64,000 bases of DNA from Rhizobium sp. (GCA_027533385.1 JAPZUE010000018.1:156943-220942); one strand, 5' to 3'. Positions 45,206 to 54,940 are shown, numbered from the stretch's first letter. The notes: generated by a model from the letters alone, not told the origin. A program made the numbers and translations.

Positions 45206-45903
45206 TGCGCTTCATCATTGGCCTTGCCATTCTCGGTATCGGGCTTGTCGTCCTGATCATCAACCATGACAGCGGTCAGAGCTTCGGCATCGACAATGAC
45301 GATTTCGGCCAGCTTGTGGTAACGCTGCCGATCCTGCTGATGATATCCGCCGGCATCGTGCTCGGCCGCCGACAGCTCGGACAGAGCATGCGCCAGATGG
45401 CGATCTGGGTACTGATCGCCCTTGCCCTCGTGACGGCCTATCTCTACCGCAACGATTTCCGCAGTGTTGGCGAACGGGTGCTTGCCGGATTGATGCCGGG
45501 ACGCGCGGTGACCGTTTCGACCGCCGACGGTCGTGCCGAGGTGGTGCTGCACAAGGTTCTGGGCGGCCATTTCGAAACCGAAGTCGGCATCGGTCCTGTC
45601 TTCGTCCCGGTCCTCATCGACACCGGTGCAAGCTCGGTCGCTCTTCGCTACGAGGATGCCATGCGCATCGGCATAGACCCGGGCGAGCTCAGCTTCACCC
45701 GCACCGTGCTGACGGCCAATGGACGGGGATCGGCCGCGCCGCTGCGCATTCCGGAAATCAGGCTTGGGCCGATCGTCCGCTACGATGTCGATGCCGTGGT
45801 TCTGGAAGAGGGCCGCCTCGACCAGAGCCTGCTGGGCATGAGTTTCCTGTCGACCTTGAGCTCGATGCAGATGCAGACCGACGAGCTGCGGCTGCGCGAC
45901 TGA
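45205..45903 (+). CDS. Membrane-anchored retropepsin-like aspartic protease
   Basis: A 232-residue TIGR02281-type clan AA protease. Three N-terminal helices (residues 2-20, 36-51, 65-82) anchor it. The globular domain begins near residue 110 and has the active-site strand PVLIDTGASSVALRYEDA (Asp-Thr-Gly). A second hydrophobic-hydrophobic-Gly element, LLGMSFLS, lies near the C terminus. Being single-lobed, it should work as a dimer. Substrates are unknown. Start overlaps the upstream DUF1289 stop by one base. Confidence 0.88.
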   Translation: MRFIIGLAILGIGLVVLIINHDSGQSFGIDNDDFGQLVVTLPILLMISAGIVLGRRQLGQSMRQMAIWVLIALALVTAYLYRNDFRSVGERVLAGLMPGRAVTVSTADGRAEVVLHKVLGGHFETEVGIGPVFVPVLIDTGASSVALRYEDAMRIGIDPGELSFTRTVLTANGRGSAAPLRIPEIRLGPIVRYDVDAVVLEEGRLDQSLLGMSFLSTLSSMQMQTDELRLRD

Positions 45904-45913
45904 ACGACTGGGC

Positions 45914-46675
45914 TCAGGGCCTCAGCTTGTAACCCGTCTTGAAGATCCAGGCGAGGAAGCCCAGGCAGCCACCAAGGAAGATCCCGATCATGGCGAGGCT
46001 GATCAGCGGGTGCACATCCGAAACCTCGAAGAAGCTCCAGCGGAAACCGGAGACCAGATAGAGCACCGGGTTCAGATGGCTGACCGCCTGCCAGAAGGGC
46101 GGCAGCATGTCGATCGAGTAGAAGGTCCCGCCGAGAAAGGTCAATGGCGGCACGACCAGGGACGGCACGAGGCTGAGCTGTTCGAAATTCTTCGCCAGAA
46201 TGCCGATGATGAAACCGGCCAGGCTGAAGGTGATCGAGGTCAGCACCATGAAGAACAGCATCAACACCGGATGGGCGATGTGCAAGTCGACGAAGAACAT
46301 TGCCGTCGCGAGAATGATAAGCCCGATCATCATGCCCTTGGTGGCAGCAGCCCCGACATACCCGATCAGGATCTCGGTCATGGCAATCGGCGCCGACAGG
46401 ATCTCGTAGATGGTCCCGGTGAACTTCGGAAAGTAGATACCCGCCGAACCGTTCGAGATGCATTGGGTGATCAGCGCCAGCATGATCAGGCCCGGTGTAA
46501 TGAACGCCCCGTAGGACACCCCGCCGATCTCTTCCATGCGCGAGCCGACGGCAGCGCCGAAAACGATGAAGTAGAGCGCCGTGGACAGGACGGGCGAAAT
46601 GACGCTTTGCAGCAGAGTGCGGCGGGTGCGCGCCATCTCGTAGACATAGATGGACTTGATCGCCTCGATATTCAT
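45914..46675 (-). CDS. ABC-2 type transporter permease
   Basis: A 253-residue inner-membrane protein with six hydrophobic segments and the ABC-2 family pattern [20 protein letters not shown] near residue 175. This fold is used by exporters of drugs, polysaccharides or lipo-oligosaccharides (NodJ, DrrB, YadH types). It overlaps the ATPase gene by 4 bases (ATGA), and the two form one exporter. Substrate unknown. Confidence 0.92.
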   Translation of the reverse strand: MNIEAIKSIYVYEMARTRRTLLQSVISPVLSTALYFIVFGAAVGSRMEEIGGVSYGAFITPGLIMLALITQCISNGSAGIYFPKFTGTIYEILSAPIAMTEILIGYVGAAATKGMMIGLIILATAMFFVDLHIAHPVLMLFFMVLTSITFSLAGFIIGILAKNFEQLSLVPSLVVPPLTFLGGTFYSIDMLPPFWQAVSHLNPVLYLVSGFRWSFFEVSDVHPLISLAMIGIFLGGCLGFLAWIFKTGYKLRP

Positions 46676-47598
46676 GCGGCCTCTCCGATCAGCGAAACAA
46701 AGATGTCTTCGAGCGAGGTCTGGCGCGTGGAAACATCGCCAAACGTCAAACCCGCAGCGTCGATCGCCAGCAGCAGCCGGGCAATCTCGCCGTCTTCGCT
46801 TCCCAGTTCATAGTCGTAGACGAGTTCGCGGCCGCCCTCTGCAAGCGTCATTGCATAGCCGGCAAGACTTTCGGGAACCGCCTGAATTGGCGCCGTGAGC
46901 GTGATCGTCAGCTGCTTGCGACCGAGCTTGCGCATCAGTGCTGTCTTCTCCTCGACCAGAAGCAGCTTGCCCCGATTGATGACACCGACACGATCGGCGA
47001 TTTCCTGCGCCTCTTCGATGTAATGCGTCGTCAGGATGATCGTCACGCCGGTCTTTCTCAGACGCTCCACCAGTTGCCACATGTCCTTGCGAAGCGCGAC
47101 ATCCACGCCGGCCGTAGGCTCGTCGAGAAACAGAATGCGCGGCTCGTGCGACAGGGCCTTGGCGATCAGCACGCGGCGCTTCATGCCACCAGACAGTTCC
47201 CGCAAGGCATTGTTGCGCTTCTCGTAAAGGCTGAGATCCTTCAGCACCTGTTCGATATAGGCCGGATCTGGGCTCTTGCCGTGCAGACCCCGGGAAAAGC
47301 TTACGGTGTTGAAGACCGTCTCGAACATGTCGGTCGTCAGTTCCTGCGGCACGAGCCCGATCTCCGCCCGGGTCCGGCGAAAATCCTTGACCACATCATG
47401 CCCCGAGACGGTGACCTGGCCGCTACTGGGGTTGGTCATGCCGCAGATGATCGAAATGAGCGTGGTCTTGCCGGCACCGTTCGGACCGAGCAATGCGAGG
47501 ATCTCGCCCTCCTCGATGTCGAAGCTGACGGTGTCGAGCGCCTTGAAGCCATTGGCGTAGGTCTTCGACAGGGATTTGATGGAGATAATGGGAGCCAT
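46672..47598 (-). CDS. ABC transporter ATP-binding protein
   Basis: A 308-residue ATPase partner of the ABC-2 permease. Walker A is [14 protein letters not shown], the signature [15 protein letters not shown], Walker [13 protein letters not shown], and the H-loop [15 protein letters not shown]-terminal extension of about 80 residues follows, as in DrrA/CcmA-type exporters. The reading frame is open upstream, but [14 protein letters not shown] at 47598 matches family starts. It is the first gene of the two-gene exporter unit. Confidence 0.93.
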   Translation of the reverse strand: MAPIISIKSLSKTYANGFKALDTVSFDIEEGEILALLGPNGAGKTTLISIICGMTNPSSGQVTVSGHDVVKDFRRTRAEIGLVPQELTTDMFETVFNTVSFSRGLHGKSPDPAYIEQVLKDLSLYEKRNNALRELSGGMKRRVLIAKALSHEPRILFLDEPTAGVDVALRKDMWQLVERLRKTGVTIILTTHYIEEAQEIADRVGVINRGKLLLVEEKTALMRKLGRKQLTITLTAPIQAVPESLAGYAMTLAEGGRELVYDYELGSEDGEIARLLLAIDAAGLTFGDVSTRQTSLEDIFVSLIGEAA

Positions 47599-47752
47599 GA
47601 GGACACTTCTCGGCTGCGGGGGATGATGCCTATATAGGCAAGCACGGCCATCAGGACCAGAGAAGACAAGTCCATCCGCATGCAAGCGGAGGATTTGGAC
47701 ACACACCGAACGCGATGTCGCCGCAGAAACCTGCACAGCCCACTGTCCAGGG

Positions 47753-47784
47753 TAAACGGAAACGCCCTACCGATGGGCAGGGCG
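47753..47784 (-). terminator. Terminator after the double receiver gene
   Basis: On the minus strand CGCCCT-gcccatcggt-AGGGCG is followed by TTTCCGTTT, about 26 bases past the REC-REC stop. Confidence 0.6.
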
Positions 47785-47809
47785 CATAAGCCGTGTGATA
47801 TAAGGCCGA

Positions 47810-48634
47810 CTATTTCTTGCGTGCCTGGGCCGCCTTGATTTGAACCAGGGTATCGAGGTTCTGGTTCACGCGGCAATAGAACTCTTCATCGATGAAGGGG
47901 CGCAGCATGAAGTCATTGCCGCCGACCTTGAGGAAGCGAGCTGAAAGCAGGCGGTTGGTCGAGGACGAGACGCCGATGATTCTCAGCTCATGAGAACCAC
48001 GGACCGAACGAATGCGGCGCGTCAGTTCGAAGCCGTCGATGTCGGGCATGTTGTAGTCGGTAACGACCAGACCGATATCCGGGTTCGCCTTCAGGATCTC
48101 GATTGCCTTGGCGCCGCTTTCGGCCAGGCTGACGCGGAAATTATAGCGACGCAGGCGGCTCGACAGCAGCGCGCGCGCCGTCGGGCTGTCATCGACGATC
48201 AGGACGTGATGACGATGGTTGGTCAGGAAGCGGTAGACCGATTCGGCCAGCATTTCGACGGCGAAGACATTGTCCTTGAGGATGTAGTCAACGATGTCCT
48301 TGGAGAGCAGCTTCTCGCGCATCTCGTCCTGGAACGTGCCGGTGAAAACGACCGTCGGGATGTTGCAGTCGATCAGATATTCCAGCGCTTCGCCATTTTC
48401 GGCACCCGGCAGGTTGATGTTCGAGATCGCCAGTTTCACCGGTTCCTGCGACAGCTCGTTGGCCATCTGCAGATCCTCGAACGTCCGGCAGATTTCGACG
48501 TCGACGCCCATCAATTCCTTCAGGCGCTGACTGATCATCTGCGTGAAGACATTGGAGTCCTCGCCGAGAATGATCCGGATGTCCGGAAAGGTCTCTCCCG
48601 AATACTGCATTCCAGAAACGCCGAGAACAGCCAT
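47810..48634 (-). CDS. Response regulator with two receiver domains
   Basis: A 274-residue protein made of two CheY-like domains and no output domain. The second (residues about 142-262) keeps the acidic pair D148/D149 and the phospho-acceptor in VVTDYNMPDIDG (D193), although the conserved Lys position reads Arg (FMLRPF). The first (residues about 18-135) has E25/D26 but Asn72 where the acceptor Asp should be (AISNINLPG), so it is probably a pseudo-receiver. The architecture suggests a phosphorelay or scaffold role. The gene is alone, with a terminator after it. Confidence 0.9.
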   Translation of the reverse strand: MAVLGVSGMQYSGETFPDIRIILGEDSNVFTQMISQRLKELMGVDVEICRTFEDLQMANELSQEPVKLAISNINLPGAENGEALEYLIDCNIPTVVFTGTFQDEMREKLLSKDIVDYILKDNVFAVEMLAESVYRFLTNHRHHVLIVDDSPTARALLSSRLRRYNFRVSLAESGAKAIEILKANPDIGLVVTDYNMPDIDGFELTRRIRSVRGSHELRIIGVSSSTNRLLSARFLKVGGNDFMLRPFIDEEFYCRVNQNLDTLVQIKAAQARKK

Positions 48635-48785
48635 GGCTCGCCTTTACGTGTGTCTTGTTCGTAAGCAACACACATATCAACGGGCCTTTGCGGAACCGTT
48701 AACCGACAGGCCGCATGCGGCGTCACGCTGCCTTATAGTTAAACAACTCGAAATATCAGAATATCCGAATGGAAAGGCACCACAC

Positions 48786-49058
48786 TCACTTGATGGTGGC
48801 AACCCCGTCCTTGATCTCGACGGTTTCACCGCCGGTGAGGCCGATGCGGTCACCGTTGGGGAGCGTCAGAAAGCAGCCGGATGTGCAGATGGTATCGGAA
48901 CCACCGGCATCGACCGAGATCTCCATGCGGTTGCCATCCTCGACCACGACGAGCGTGACGGCAGATGAGCCGGTGTTCAGAACGGAGGCGGCAAGCCCTG
49001 GTCCTGCCACCAAGATACTACCCACCACGACAACCAGCTGCGCATAGACCTGCTTCAT
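48786..49058 (-). CDS. Small periplasmic protein
   Basis: A 90-residue protein with a clear signal peptide (YAQLVVVVGSILVAGPGLAA, cleavage near residue 24). The mature part is a short beta-rich domain of about 65 residues that includes a Cys pair (TICTSGCFL), probably a disulfide, and ends in ETVEIKDGVATIK. I know no functional assignment. It lies between the double receiver gene and the MscS-type channel on the same strand, with more than 100 bases on each side. Confidence 0.75.
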   Translation of the reverse strand: MKQVYAQLVVVVGSILVAGPGLAASVLNTGSSAVTLVVVEDGNRMEISVDAGGSDTICTSGCFLTLPNGDRIGLTGGETVEIKDGVATIK

Positions 49059-49168
49059 GCCGACAGCGGAGCCAAAGGCTCCGTCCTCTCAACCGCGCTC
49101 GGCACACTCCCGATCGCTTCTGCCCCCTCCATGCCGCATTTCGCCTGAATGGCGGCTGAATGCGGCGT

Positions 49169-51739
49169 TCATGGCAGGAGTTTGTCATCATCCGGCAGCG
49201 GTGACAATTCCTCACTTGTCTCCGGCCGGGCCGGCGCTTCCCGGACCCTACGTCGCAAGAGCGCCTGGCGATCATGCTCCTGGATATGCAGCATGACGTC
49301 CTGATGCGGATAAGGCATGACGATACCCCGGGCGCGGAAGCGACGCAGGATCTCCATCCGCACTTCGTTGCGCACCTGAAGCCCCTCGCCCATGTCTGCC
49401 AGATGGAACCGCAGTTCGAAATCGAGCGAGGATGCACCGAAACGCAGGAACTCGACATGCGGCTCCGGATTGCGCAGCACATCCTGACGCTCGTCGACGA
49501 CGGCAAGCAGCAGATCGATGACCTCCTGGGGATCGGTGTCATAGGCGACACTGACGGGCACTTCCGAGCGCTGTACCTTGTTGCGGTGGGTCCAGTTGCC
49601 CAGGGGCGAATTGATCAGCTCCGAATTCGGGACGATGATGGACTGGCGCCGAAACGTCTCGATCTCCGTGGCACGCACCGAAATGCGCTTGACGATCCCT
49701 TCGTTGACACCGGTGATCACATGGTCGCCGACCTTGAAGGGACGCTCGACCAGAAGGATGAGGCCGGAGACAAAGTTCGAGACGATGTTCTGCAGGCCGA
49801 AACCGATGCCGAGAGACAGAGCACCGGCCACCAGCGCAAGGCTCGAAAGGTCGATGCCGGCGGCGGAAATGCCGATGATGGCGGCGATGCCGGTGCCGAG
49901 ATAACCGATACCGGTCTTCACCGAGTTGCGCACCCCGCCATCGACATGACTGCGCGCCATGACATTGCCGTCGAGCCATTTCTGGAACCAGCGGGTTACG
50001 ACGAGACCTGCGGCAAACAAGAGGACGCCACCGAGGATCCCGAATATCGAGATCCTGATTGTGCCGATATTGATCTCGGTGAACAGATTGAAGAGCCAGA
50101 GCTGCAGATCCCGCGGCTGGAAGCCCCAGGACATGAGGATCAGCGGAATGCCGCACACCAGCGCAAAGGCATAGATGAACAGACCCGCAGCGATGCCGCT
50201 CTGGTCCAGGCCGACAGCCGAAAGGCGCAACCGCCGACCGATGAACTGGCCGACACGGGTCTCACCGAACTGGTTTGGCGCCGAGATCGCCTTGCCCGAG
50301 AGGATGCCGATATACATGGTCGCGATGACCGCACCGGTCAGCACGATCTGGGTGGCGAGGAACCGCGCAAGGCCGACATAGCCGATCGCCGCCGCGAGAA
50401 TAAGCACCGCCCCGACGATCCGCAGGGTCATGGAGACGGCACGCGGCCAAGGCCTGCCCCGCGCCGCAGGGTCACCGCTCTCGGCGATGACAGGCCTGAG
50501 GAAGGAGACGAAGAACAGCAGCAGTCCGACGACGACCGACGAGGCGAAGCTCTTCATGACGGTCAAGACGACAGGCGAACTGTAGGTCTCGTTGATCACG
50601 GACACCACATAGTCGAGCCCGTTCACCAGGGCCATCAGGAAGATGGCGATGCTGAGATCACGCGCACCCTTGTTGGACAGCCTGACCAGGCGCCAGTTCG
50701 GTGCGGCCGGTGCAAGGACCGCACGCGAAATCGCCGTCACGAAGAAGACCAGACCGATCAGCGCAAAGACCGAGGCAATGATCGGCGAAATATCCGATCT
50801 CAGCACGTTGAACGTATCAAGAAGGAAGTAGGTCGAGGCCAGGAAAAAGCTCAGCGCCAGCGACGGCAGGATCGTCGAGAAGAAGGCCACCGAGAAACGG
50901 CTGAGATAGGACGGGTCCTCGATTGTGGGATCACGCCGGTTGATCCTGCCGAACAGGCGATACTCGACAAACAGGATGAGCGAGGCCAGCGCCATCGACA
51001 GAAGCACGGCGATGGCCAGCGGTACTGCCTTGAATTTGACGACAAAGGTCAGCCAGCTCATGATGCTGCGCTGGACGCGCTCCGCATCGGTTGAGAAGGA
51101 CTGCAAGGCTTCTTCGAGAACGCCGCCATTGATATCGGTGTGTTCGAACAGCCGGCTGGTGAAGAGCGCGCGACGGGTGTTCGAGATCCGGTCGGACAGC
51201 GATTTCGCCTCGATCGACAGATCCTCGGCCTGACCTGTGAGCGCATTGACTTCGGCACGGGCAGCATTGAGCCGTGACCGCTCATCCGTCACACTGGCGC
51301 TTTCCGCCGGTTGCCCTTCCCCCGGTGGATCGCCGAGCTCCGTCAACCGCGCCTGGATGCTGTCGATCCGCGGACGCAGATCCACCGTGATCGCCAGAAC
51401 TTCCCGTCCGAGAGCGTCGACCTTGACCTTGAGTTCGGCCAGAACTGCGTCTTCCTGAAGGTTCTTCTCCACCTGATCGCGAAGCCCTGCAAGGCGGCCA
51501 CGGGCCTCTTCGATCCGCTGCTCGGCGGCAACGATCTGTTCGTCGCGTTGCGGAGCTGCGGTCGCCGGTGCCGCCGGCTCAGCCGGGGCGGCCTGCACGG
51601 GTGCTGGAGCAGCGGGTGCGGCGGCTTGCGCCGGCGCCGCCTCCTGCGCGCGGCTGGCGTTCAGATCAACGAGGAGCGTGGAGCCGGCAGCAACAAGGCT
51701 GAAGGCGACGGCAAGGGATATCGAACGGAATCGGATCAA
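49169..51739 (-). CDS. Mechanosensitive channel (DUF3772 / MscS family)
   Basis: An 856-residue membrane protein. A signal peptide (residues 1-31) is followed by an Ala/Pro-rich linker and a coiled periplasmic DUF3772-type domain to about residue 220. A series of about ten hydrophobic helices comes next. The pore-lining helix and MscS beta domain have LSLGIGFGLQNIVSNFVSGL, then RPFKVGDHVITGVNEG and VPNSELINSPLGNW. The C-terminal cage domain has the usual ferredoxin-like end. It probably releases solutes on osmotic downshock. A stem at 49133-49166 (GCCGCATT/AATGCGGC) follows the stop but lacks a U run. Confidence 0.93.
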   Translation of the reverse strand: MIRFRSISLAVAFSLVAAGSTLLVDLNASRAQEAAPAQAAAPAAPAPVQAAPAEPAAPATAAPQRDEQIVAAEQRIEEARGRLAGLRDQVEKNLQEDAVLAELKVKVDALGREVLAITVDLRPRIDSIQARLTELGDPPGEGQPAESASVTDERSRLNAARAEVNALTGQAEDLSIEAKSLSDRISNTRRALFTSRLFEHTDINGGVLEEALQSFSTDAERVQRSIMSWLTFVVKFKAVPLAIAVLLSMALASLILFVEYRLFGRINRRDPTIEDPSYLSRFSVAFFSTILPSLALSFFLASTYFLLDTFNVLRSDISPIIASVFALIGLVFFVTAISRAVLAPAAPNWRLVRLSNKGARDLSIAIFLMALVNGLDYVVSVINETYSSPVVLTVMKSFASSVVVGLLLFFVSFLRPVIAESGDPAARGRPWPRAVSMTLRIVGAVLILAAAIGYVGLARFLATQIVLTGAVIATMYIGILSGKAISAPNQFGETRVGQFIGRRLRLSAVGLDQSGIAAGLFIYAFALVCGIPLILMSWGFQPRDLQLWLFNLFTEINIGTIRISIFGILGGVLLFAAGLVVTRWFQKWLDGNVMARSHVDGGVRNSVKTGIGYLGTGIAAIIGISAAGIDLSSLALVAGALSLGIGFGLQNIVSNFVSGLILLVERPFKVGDHVITGVNEGIVKRISVRATEIETFRRQSIIVPNSELINSPLGNWTHRNKVQRSEVPVSVAYDTDPQEVIDLLLAVVDERQDVLRNPEPHVEFLRFGASSLDFELRFHLADMGEGLQVRNEVRMEILRRFRARGIVMPYPHQDVMLHIQEHDRQALLRRRVREAPARPETSEELSPLPDDDKLLP

Positions 51740-51810
51740 AACATCGTCCAGTGCGTGGATGGAATCCGCGGGACATTAGATCCAGTTAAAGGCAAAAGAA
51801 AGAACGGCTT

Positions 51811-51843
51811 ACAGGAAGAAACCGCCGGTCACGGGACCGGCGG
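51811..51843 (-). terminator. Terminator after hutX
   Basis: On the minus strand CCGCCGGTC-ccgt-GACCGGCGG is followed by TTTCTTCCT, 15 bases after the hutX stop. Confidence 0.75.
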
Positions 51844-51857
51844 CGATAATCGGACTG

Positions 51858-52376
51858 TCAGGCGATCGACGTGCGCAACGCCTCGAAGCGCGCGACCTGG
51901 TCTTCCAGCAGGTTGCGTTCCTTGTCGCGACGGACAAACACCTTGAACATGGCCTTGCCGTCCGCATTCATGAACCATACGGAACAGGAACGACGACCGT
52001 GGAAACCGCGATCGACGAAGGCGATCGAGACACAGCGTTCCTTCCGGATGTGACCGCCGATCGGGCTGTCGCCATGGATGTTGAACCAGCCATGGCCTTC
52101 GCTGCCCTCGGGCAGGCTGCCCTCGACCTCGAGCACGATGTCGTCGGTGTGCACGATCATCAGGATCTCGCCCCAGGACGTCAGGTCCTTCCAGATCGAC
52201 TCCCACGTCTCGGCCGGAACCACCACGGCAGCGCCTTCCGGAAGAATGGCGAGCACCTCCGCCGGCGTAACCTCGGCCTTGGCAGCGATCTGCTCGATCA
52301 CGCCATCGGGCTTTTCGGCCAGCGCTGCGAGTGCCCGTTCGCGACGTTCACTGCTGGTTTGCGTCAGCGTGTCCAT
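51858..52376 (-). CDS. hutX: Heme utilisation carrier protein HutX
   Basis: A 172-residue cytoplasmic heme-binding protein (ChuX/HutX fold) thought to carry heme from the importer to a degrading enzyme. The family segments are VVVPAETWESIWKDLTSWGE, HGWFNIHGDSPIGGHIRKER and RSCSVWFMNADGKAMFKVFV. A helical N-terminal extension of about 55 residues carries an HTH-like AKAEVTPAEVLAIL. It is downstream of the monooxygenase gene by 7 bases and divergent from hmuTUV, so all five genes form one heme locus. Confidence 0.92.
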   Translation of the reverse strand: MDTLTQTSSERRERALAALAEKPDGVIEQIAAKAEVTPAEVLAILPEGAAVVVPAETWESIWKDLTSWGEILMIVHTDDIVLEVEGSLPEGSEGHGWFNIHGDSPIGGHIRKERCVSIAFVDRGFHGRRSCSVWFMNADGKAMFKVFVRRDKERNLLEDQVARFEALRTSIA

Positions 52377-52383
52377 CACGACC

Positions 52384-52728
52384 TCACGCGGCTTCGGGCG
52401 CGGAGCGCTTGCCCGAGCGGTCTTCGTGGATGATGACGTCGAAGCCTTCGAAATGCGGGCCGGAGAGATACTGCACCTTGCTTTCACCGGCGCGGGCGTG
52501 CGCCGCGCGGAACTGCTCCGACTTCGTCCAGGCGACGAAATGGGCATGGGTTTCCCAGACGGTGTGCGAGGCGTAGAGCGTGTGGTCTTCGGCCTTGGGG
52601 CCCTTCAGCATGTGGAACTCGATGTAACCGGGCATCTCGGCGAGCCGGCCTTCACGGGCCTTCCACTGGTTCTCGAAGGCTTCCTCGAAGCCCGGGACGA
52701 CGCGAAAACGGTTCATGGCGATGTACAT
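52384..52728 (-). CDS. Antibiotic-biosynthesis-monooxygenase fold protein, probable heme-degrading enzyme
   Basis: A 114-residue dimeric ferredoxin-like-fold protein of the ABM/IsdG superfamily. It begins MYIAMNRFRVVPGFEEAFEN, where the Asn is the IsdG-type distal residue. HTVWETHAHFVAWTKSEQF holds the His and Trp expected at the heme pocket. Position next to hutX and opposite hmuTUV strongly favours heme degradation (like HmuQ/HmuD of rhizobia), releasing iron. The enzyme class is inferred from fold plus context. It starts the two-gene hutX unit. Confidence 0.87.
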   Translation of the reverse strand: MYIAMNRFRVVPGFEEAFENQWKAREGRLAEMPGYIEFHMLKGPKAEDHTLYASHTVWETHAHFVAWTKSEQFRAAHARAGESKVQYLSGPHFEGFDVIIHEDRSGKRSAPEAA

Positions 52729-52845
52729 GGGTCTGCTTCCCTCTTTGCAAGATCGGTTCGTCGCGGTCGGGCATGCGCTCGGCTCACGAGTTTACCGCGA
52801 AATCCGGCGCGTTGGAACGACCACGCTCTGTTGCCTTCCTATTTA

Positions 52846-52868
52846 AACTTGTGTAGCACAGTCAAGTT
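52846..52868. promoter_or_regulatory. Inverted repeat in the heme-locus divergent promoter
   Basis: AACTTG-N11-CAAGTT lies in an AT-rich island (52838-52875) of the 242-base gap between the monooxygenase gene and hmuT. It does not clearly match the Irr, RirA or Fur boxes I know, but its place suits an iron-responsive operator for both arms. Confidence 0.4.
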
Positions 52869-52970
52869 AATTGTCGGGAGTTTCCCGTACATGACAATCT
52901 CATAATTGGCGATCTGGAGGCGGATACGCGCCCGCCTGCGGATGCCCGGATCATAGGTTTGAACACATCC

Positions 52971-53849
52971 ATGTTGACCATTCGCCCGTCACGCCGCCAG
53001 GTGCTCCCTGCTCTTGCCCTTGCCCTCACGCTGCCCCTCTTCCTGCCTGAAACAGGAACGGCGAAAGATGCCGAGCGCATCGTGGCGATCGGCGGAACCG
53101 TCACGGAGATCATCTATGCACTCGGCGAGGGTGACAGGGTCGTCGCCGTCGATACGACGAGCCTCTATCCGCCAGAAGCGACATCCAAGCCAGATATCGG
53201 CTATGTGCGGCAGGTCTCCGCCGAGGGGGTCCTGTCGCAGAAACCGGATCTCATTATCGCCGAAGCCGGCGCCGGCCCGGTCGATTCGATCAATATCCTG
53301 AAAGCGAGCGGGCTGACCTTCGTCAGCATCCCGTCGCCACCCGAGACAGCGGCAATCCCCGACAAGATCCGCGCCGTCGGCCAGGCCATCGGCCGCGCCG
53401 AAAAGGCAGAGGAACTGGCAAAGTCGGTCGAGGCCAGCCTCAAGGCCGTCGAAGACAAGGTGAAGGCCGCAACCGGACCGAAGAAGAAGGTTCTCTTCGC
53501 TTTGTCATTGGCCAATGGCCGTGTCATGGCCGCCGGCAGCCAGAGCTCGGCTGACGCGATGATCCGCCTCGCAGGAGGTGAAAACGCGGTATCGACCATC
53601 TCCGGCTACAAGCCTTTGACGGATGAAGCCGTGATCGCTGCAGCGCCGGATGTCGTGCTTGTCATGAGCGGCGGGGCCCAGCACCTGACGGCCGATCAGG
53701 CCTTCGCACTTCCCGCCCTTGCCGCAACGCCGGCAGGCCGCAACAAGGCCTTTTTGACGATGGACGGCCTCTATCTGCTCGGGCTCGGACCGCGCGCGGC
53801 CGACGCCGCCCGCGACCTCCACGGCATGCTCTATCCGGAAGGACAGTAA
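52971..53849 (+). CDS. hmuT: Hemin ABC transporter, periplasmic binding protein
   Basis: A 292-residue substrate-binding protein of the TroA/BtuF fold. A twin-Arg-flanked signal sequence (RPSRRQVLPALALALTLPLF) is removed near residue 28. The mature part begins ERIVAIGGTVTEIIYALGEG, with VVAVDTTSLYPPEA and the hinge helix AIPDKIRAVGQAIG. A Tyr near the start of the mature chain could be the heme ligand. ATG 52971 is used, and TTG 52959 in the same frame is possible; neither has a strong ribosome site. hmuU follows after 2 bases. Confidence 0.92.
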   Translation: MLTIRPSRRQVLPALALALTLPLFLPETGTAKDAERIVAIGGTVTEIIYALGEGDRVVAVDTTSLYPPEATSKPDIGYVRQVSAEGVLSQKPDLIIAEAGAGPVDSINILKASGLTFVSIPSPPETAAIPDKIRAVGQAIGRAEKAEELAKSVEASLKAVEDKVKAATGPKKKVLFALSLANGRVMAAGSQSSADAMIRLAGGENAVSTISGYKPLTDEAVIAAAPDVVLVMSGGAQHLTADQAFALPALAATPAGRNKAFLTMDGLYLLGLGPRAADAARDLHGMLYPEGQ

Positions 53850-53851
53850 CC

Positions 53852-54940
53852 GTGAACACGCTCGCCCTGATGTCGACCCTCGGCAGGCGTAACGGAGACC
53901 GGTCCGCGATCGGTCTCCTCGTTCTGGTGTTGCTGGCCGTCCTCCTAGCGGTTGCCGTCTTCGTTTCGATCGTGGTCGGCCCGACGGGCGTCGGCCTGCC
54001 GCATCTGATCGCCTATCTGACCGGCGATCAGGCGAGCATGGACCAGCAAAACCTGATCATCCTCGAGGCCGTGCGCCTGCCGCGCACCGGCATGGGCCTG
54101 TTGATCGGCGCCGCGCTCGGCGTCTCCGGCGCCATGATGCAGGGTCTGTTCCGCAATCCGCTCGCCGACCCCGGCATCGTCGGCGTCACTTCGGGTGCCG
54201 CGCTCGCCGCCGTCATCGCCATCGTTCTCGGTCCGACACTGCTCTTTCCGCTTCAGTCGCTGTTCGGCGAACAGTTCCTGCCACTGATGGCCTTCCTCGG
54301 TGGCCTTGCAAACACCTTCCTTCTCTATGTGATCGCAACCCGAAACGGCCAGACATCGACGACGGCGCTGATCCTCTCCGGGATCGCGATTGCCGCGATG
54401 ACGGGGGCTGCCACGGGTCTCCTGATCTTCATCGCCGACGATCGGGCCCTGCGCGACATCACCTTCTGGTCCCTTGGGTCGCTGAGCGGCGCGACCACGG
54501 CGAAGATCATGGCGATCCTGCCTTTCGTGCTTTTCGTGCTCGCCATCATCCCCTTCGTCGCACGCGGCCTCGACGCCTTGATCCTGGGTGACGCCGCAGC
54601 ATTCCACATGGGCGTGCCGGTCCAGCGGCTGAAGCGCCTGACCATCCTCGCCGTGGCCGCCGCCTGCGGCGCAACCGTGGCCGCAGCCGGCTCGATCGGT
54701 TTCATCGGGATCGTCGTGCCGCATCTGTTGCGGCTGGCGATCGGCCCGTCGCACCGTTTCCTCTTGCCTGCCTCGGCACTGGGCGGAGCGGCCTTGCTTC
54801 TGCTCGCCGACACGGTCGCCCGTACGATCGCTGCGCCGGCAGAGCTGCCGATCGGCATCATCACCGCAATCCTCGGCGCACCCGTCTTCCTGATGCTGCT
54901 GCTCGGCAGACAGGGCCGCCAGGCCATGGAGGGCTTGTGA
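53852..54940 (+). CDS. hmuU: Hemin ABC transporter permease
   Basis: A 362-residue FecCD/BtuC-type permease with about ten helices. Signatures are RLPRTGMGLLIGAALGVSGA, the cytoplasmic FRNPLADPGIVGVTSGAALA coupling region and GSIGFIGIVVPHLLRLAIGP. The start is GTG 53852 with AAGGA 9 bases upstream. Its stop overlaps the hmuV start. Together with HmuT and HmuV it moves heme across the inner membrane. The outer-membrane receptor (HmuR) and TonB are not in this window. Confidence 0.93.
   Translation: MNTLALMSTLGRRNGDRSAIGLLVLVLLAVLLAVAVFVSIVVGPTGVGLPHLIAYLTGDQASMDQQNLIILEAVRLPRTGMGLLIGAALGVSGAMMQGLFRNPLADPGIVGVTSGAALAAVIAIVLGPTLLFPLQSLFGEQFLPLMAFLGGLANTFLLYVIATRNGQTSTTALILSGIAIAAMTGAATGLLIFIADDRALRDITFWSLGSLSGATTAKIMAILPFVLFVLAIIPFVARGLDALILGDAAAFHMGVPVQRLKRLTILAVAAACGATVAAAGSIGFIGIVVPHLLRLAIGPSHRFLLPASALGGAALLLLADTVARTIAAPAELPIGIITAILGAPVFLMLLLGRQGRQAMEGL

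Noticed and set aside
49133..49166. Stem after the MscS-type gene as an intrinsic terminator
   Set aside because: The stem is good, but no U run follows on the minus strand, so it is only mentioned with the gene.
49274..51094. 606-residue open frame antisense to the MscS-type channel
   Set aside because: Highly charged, repetitive Asp/Arg/Gln composition without hydrophobic core or motif, explained by codon bias of the real gene.
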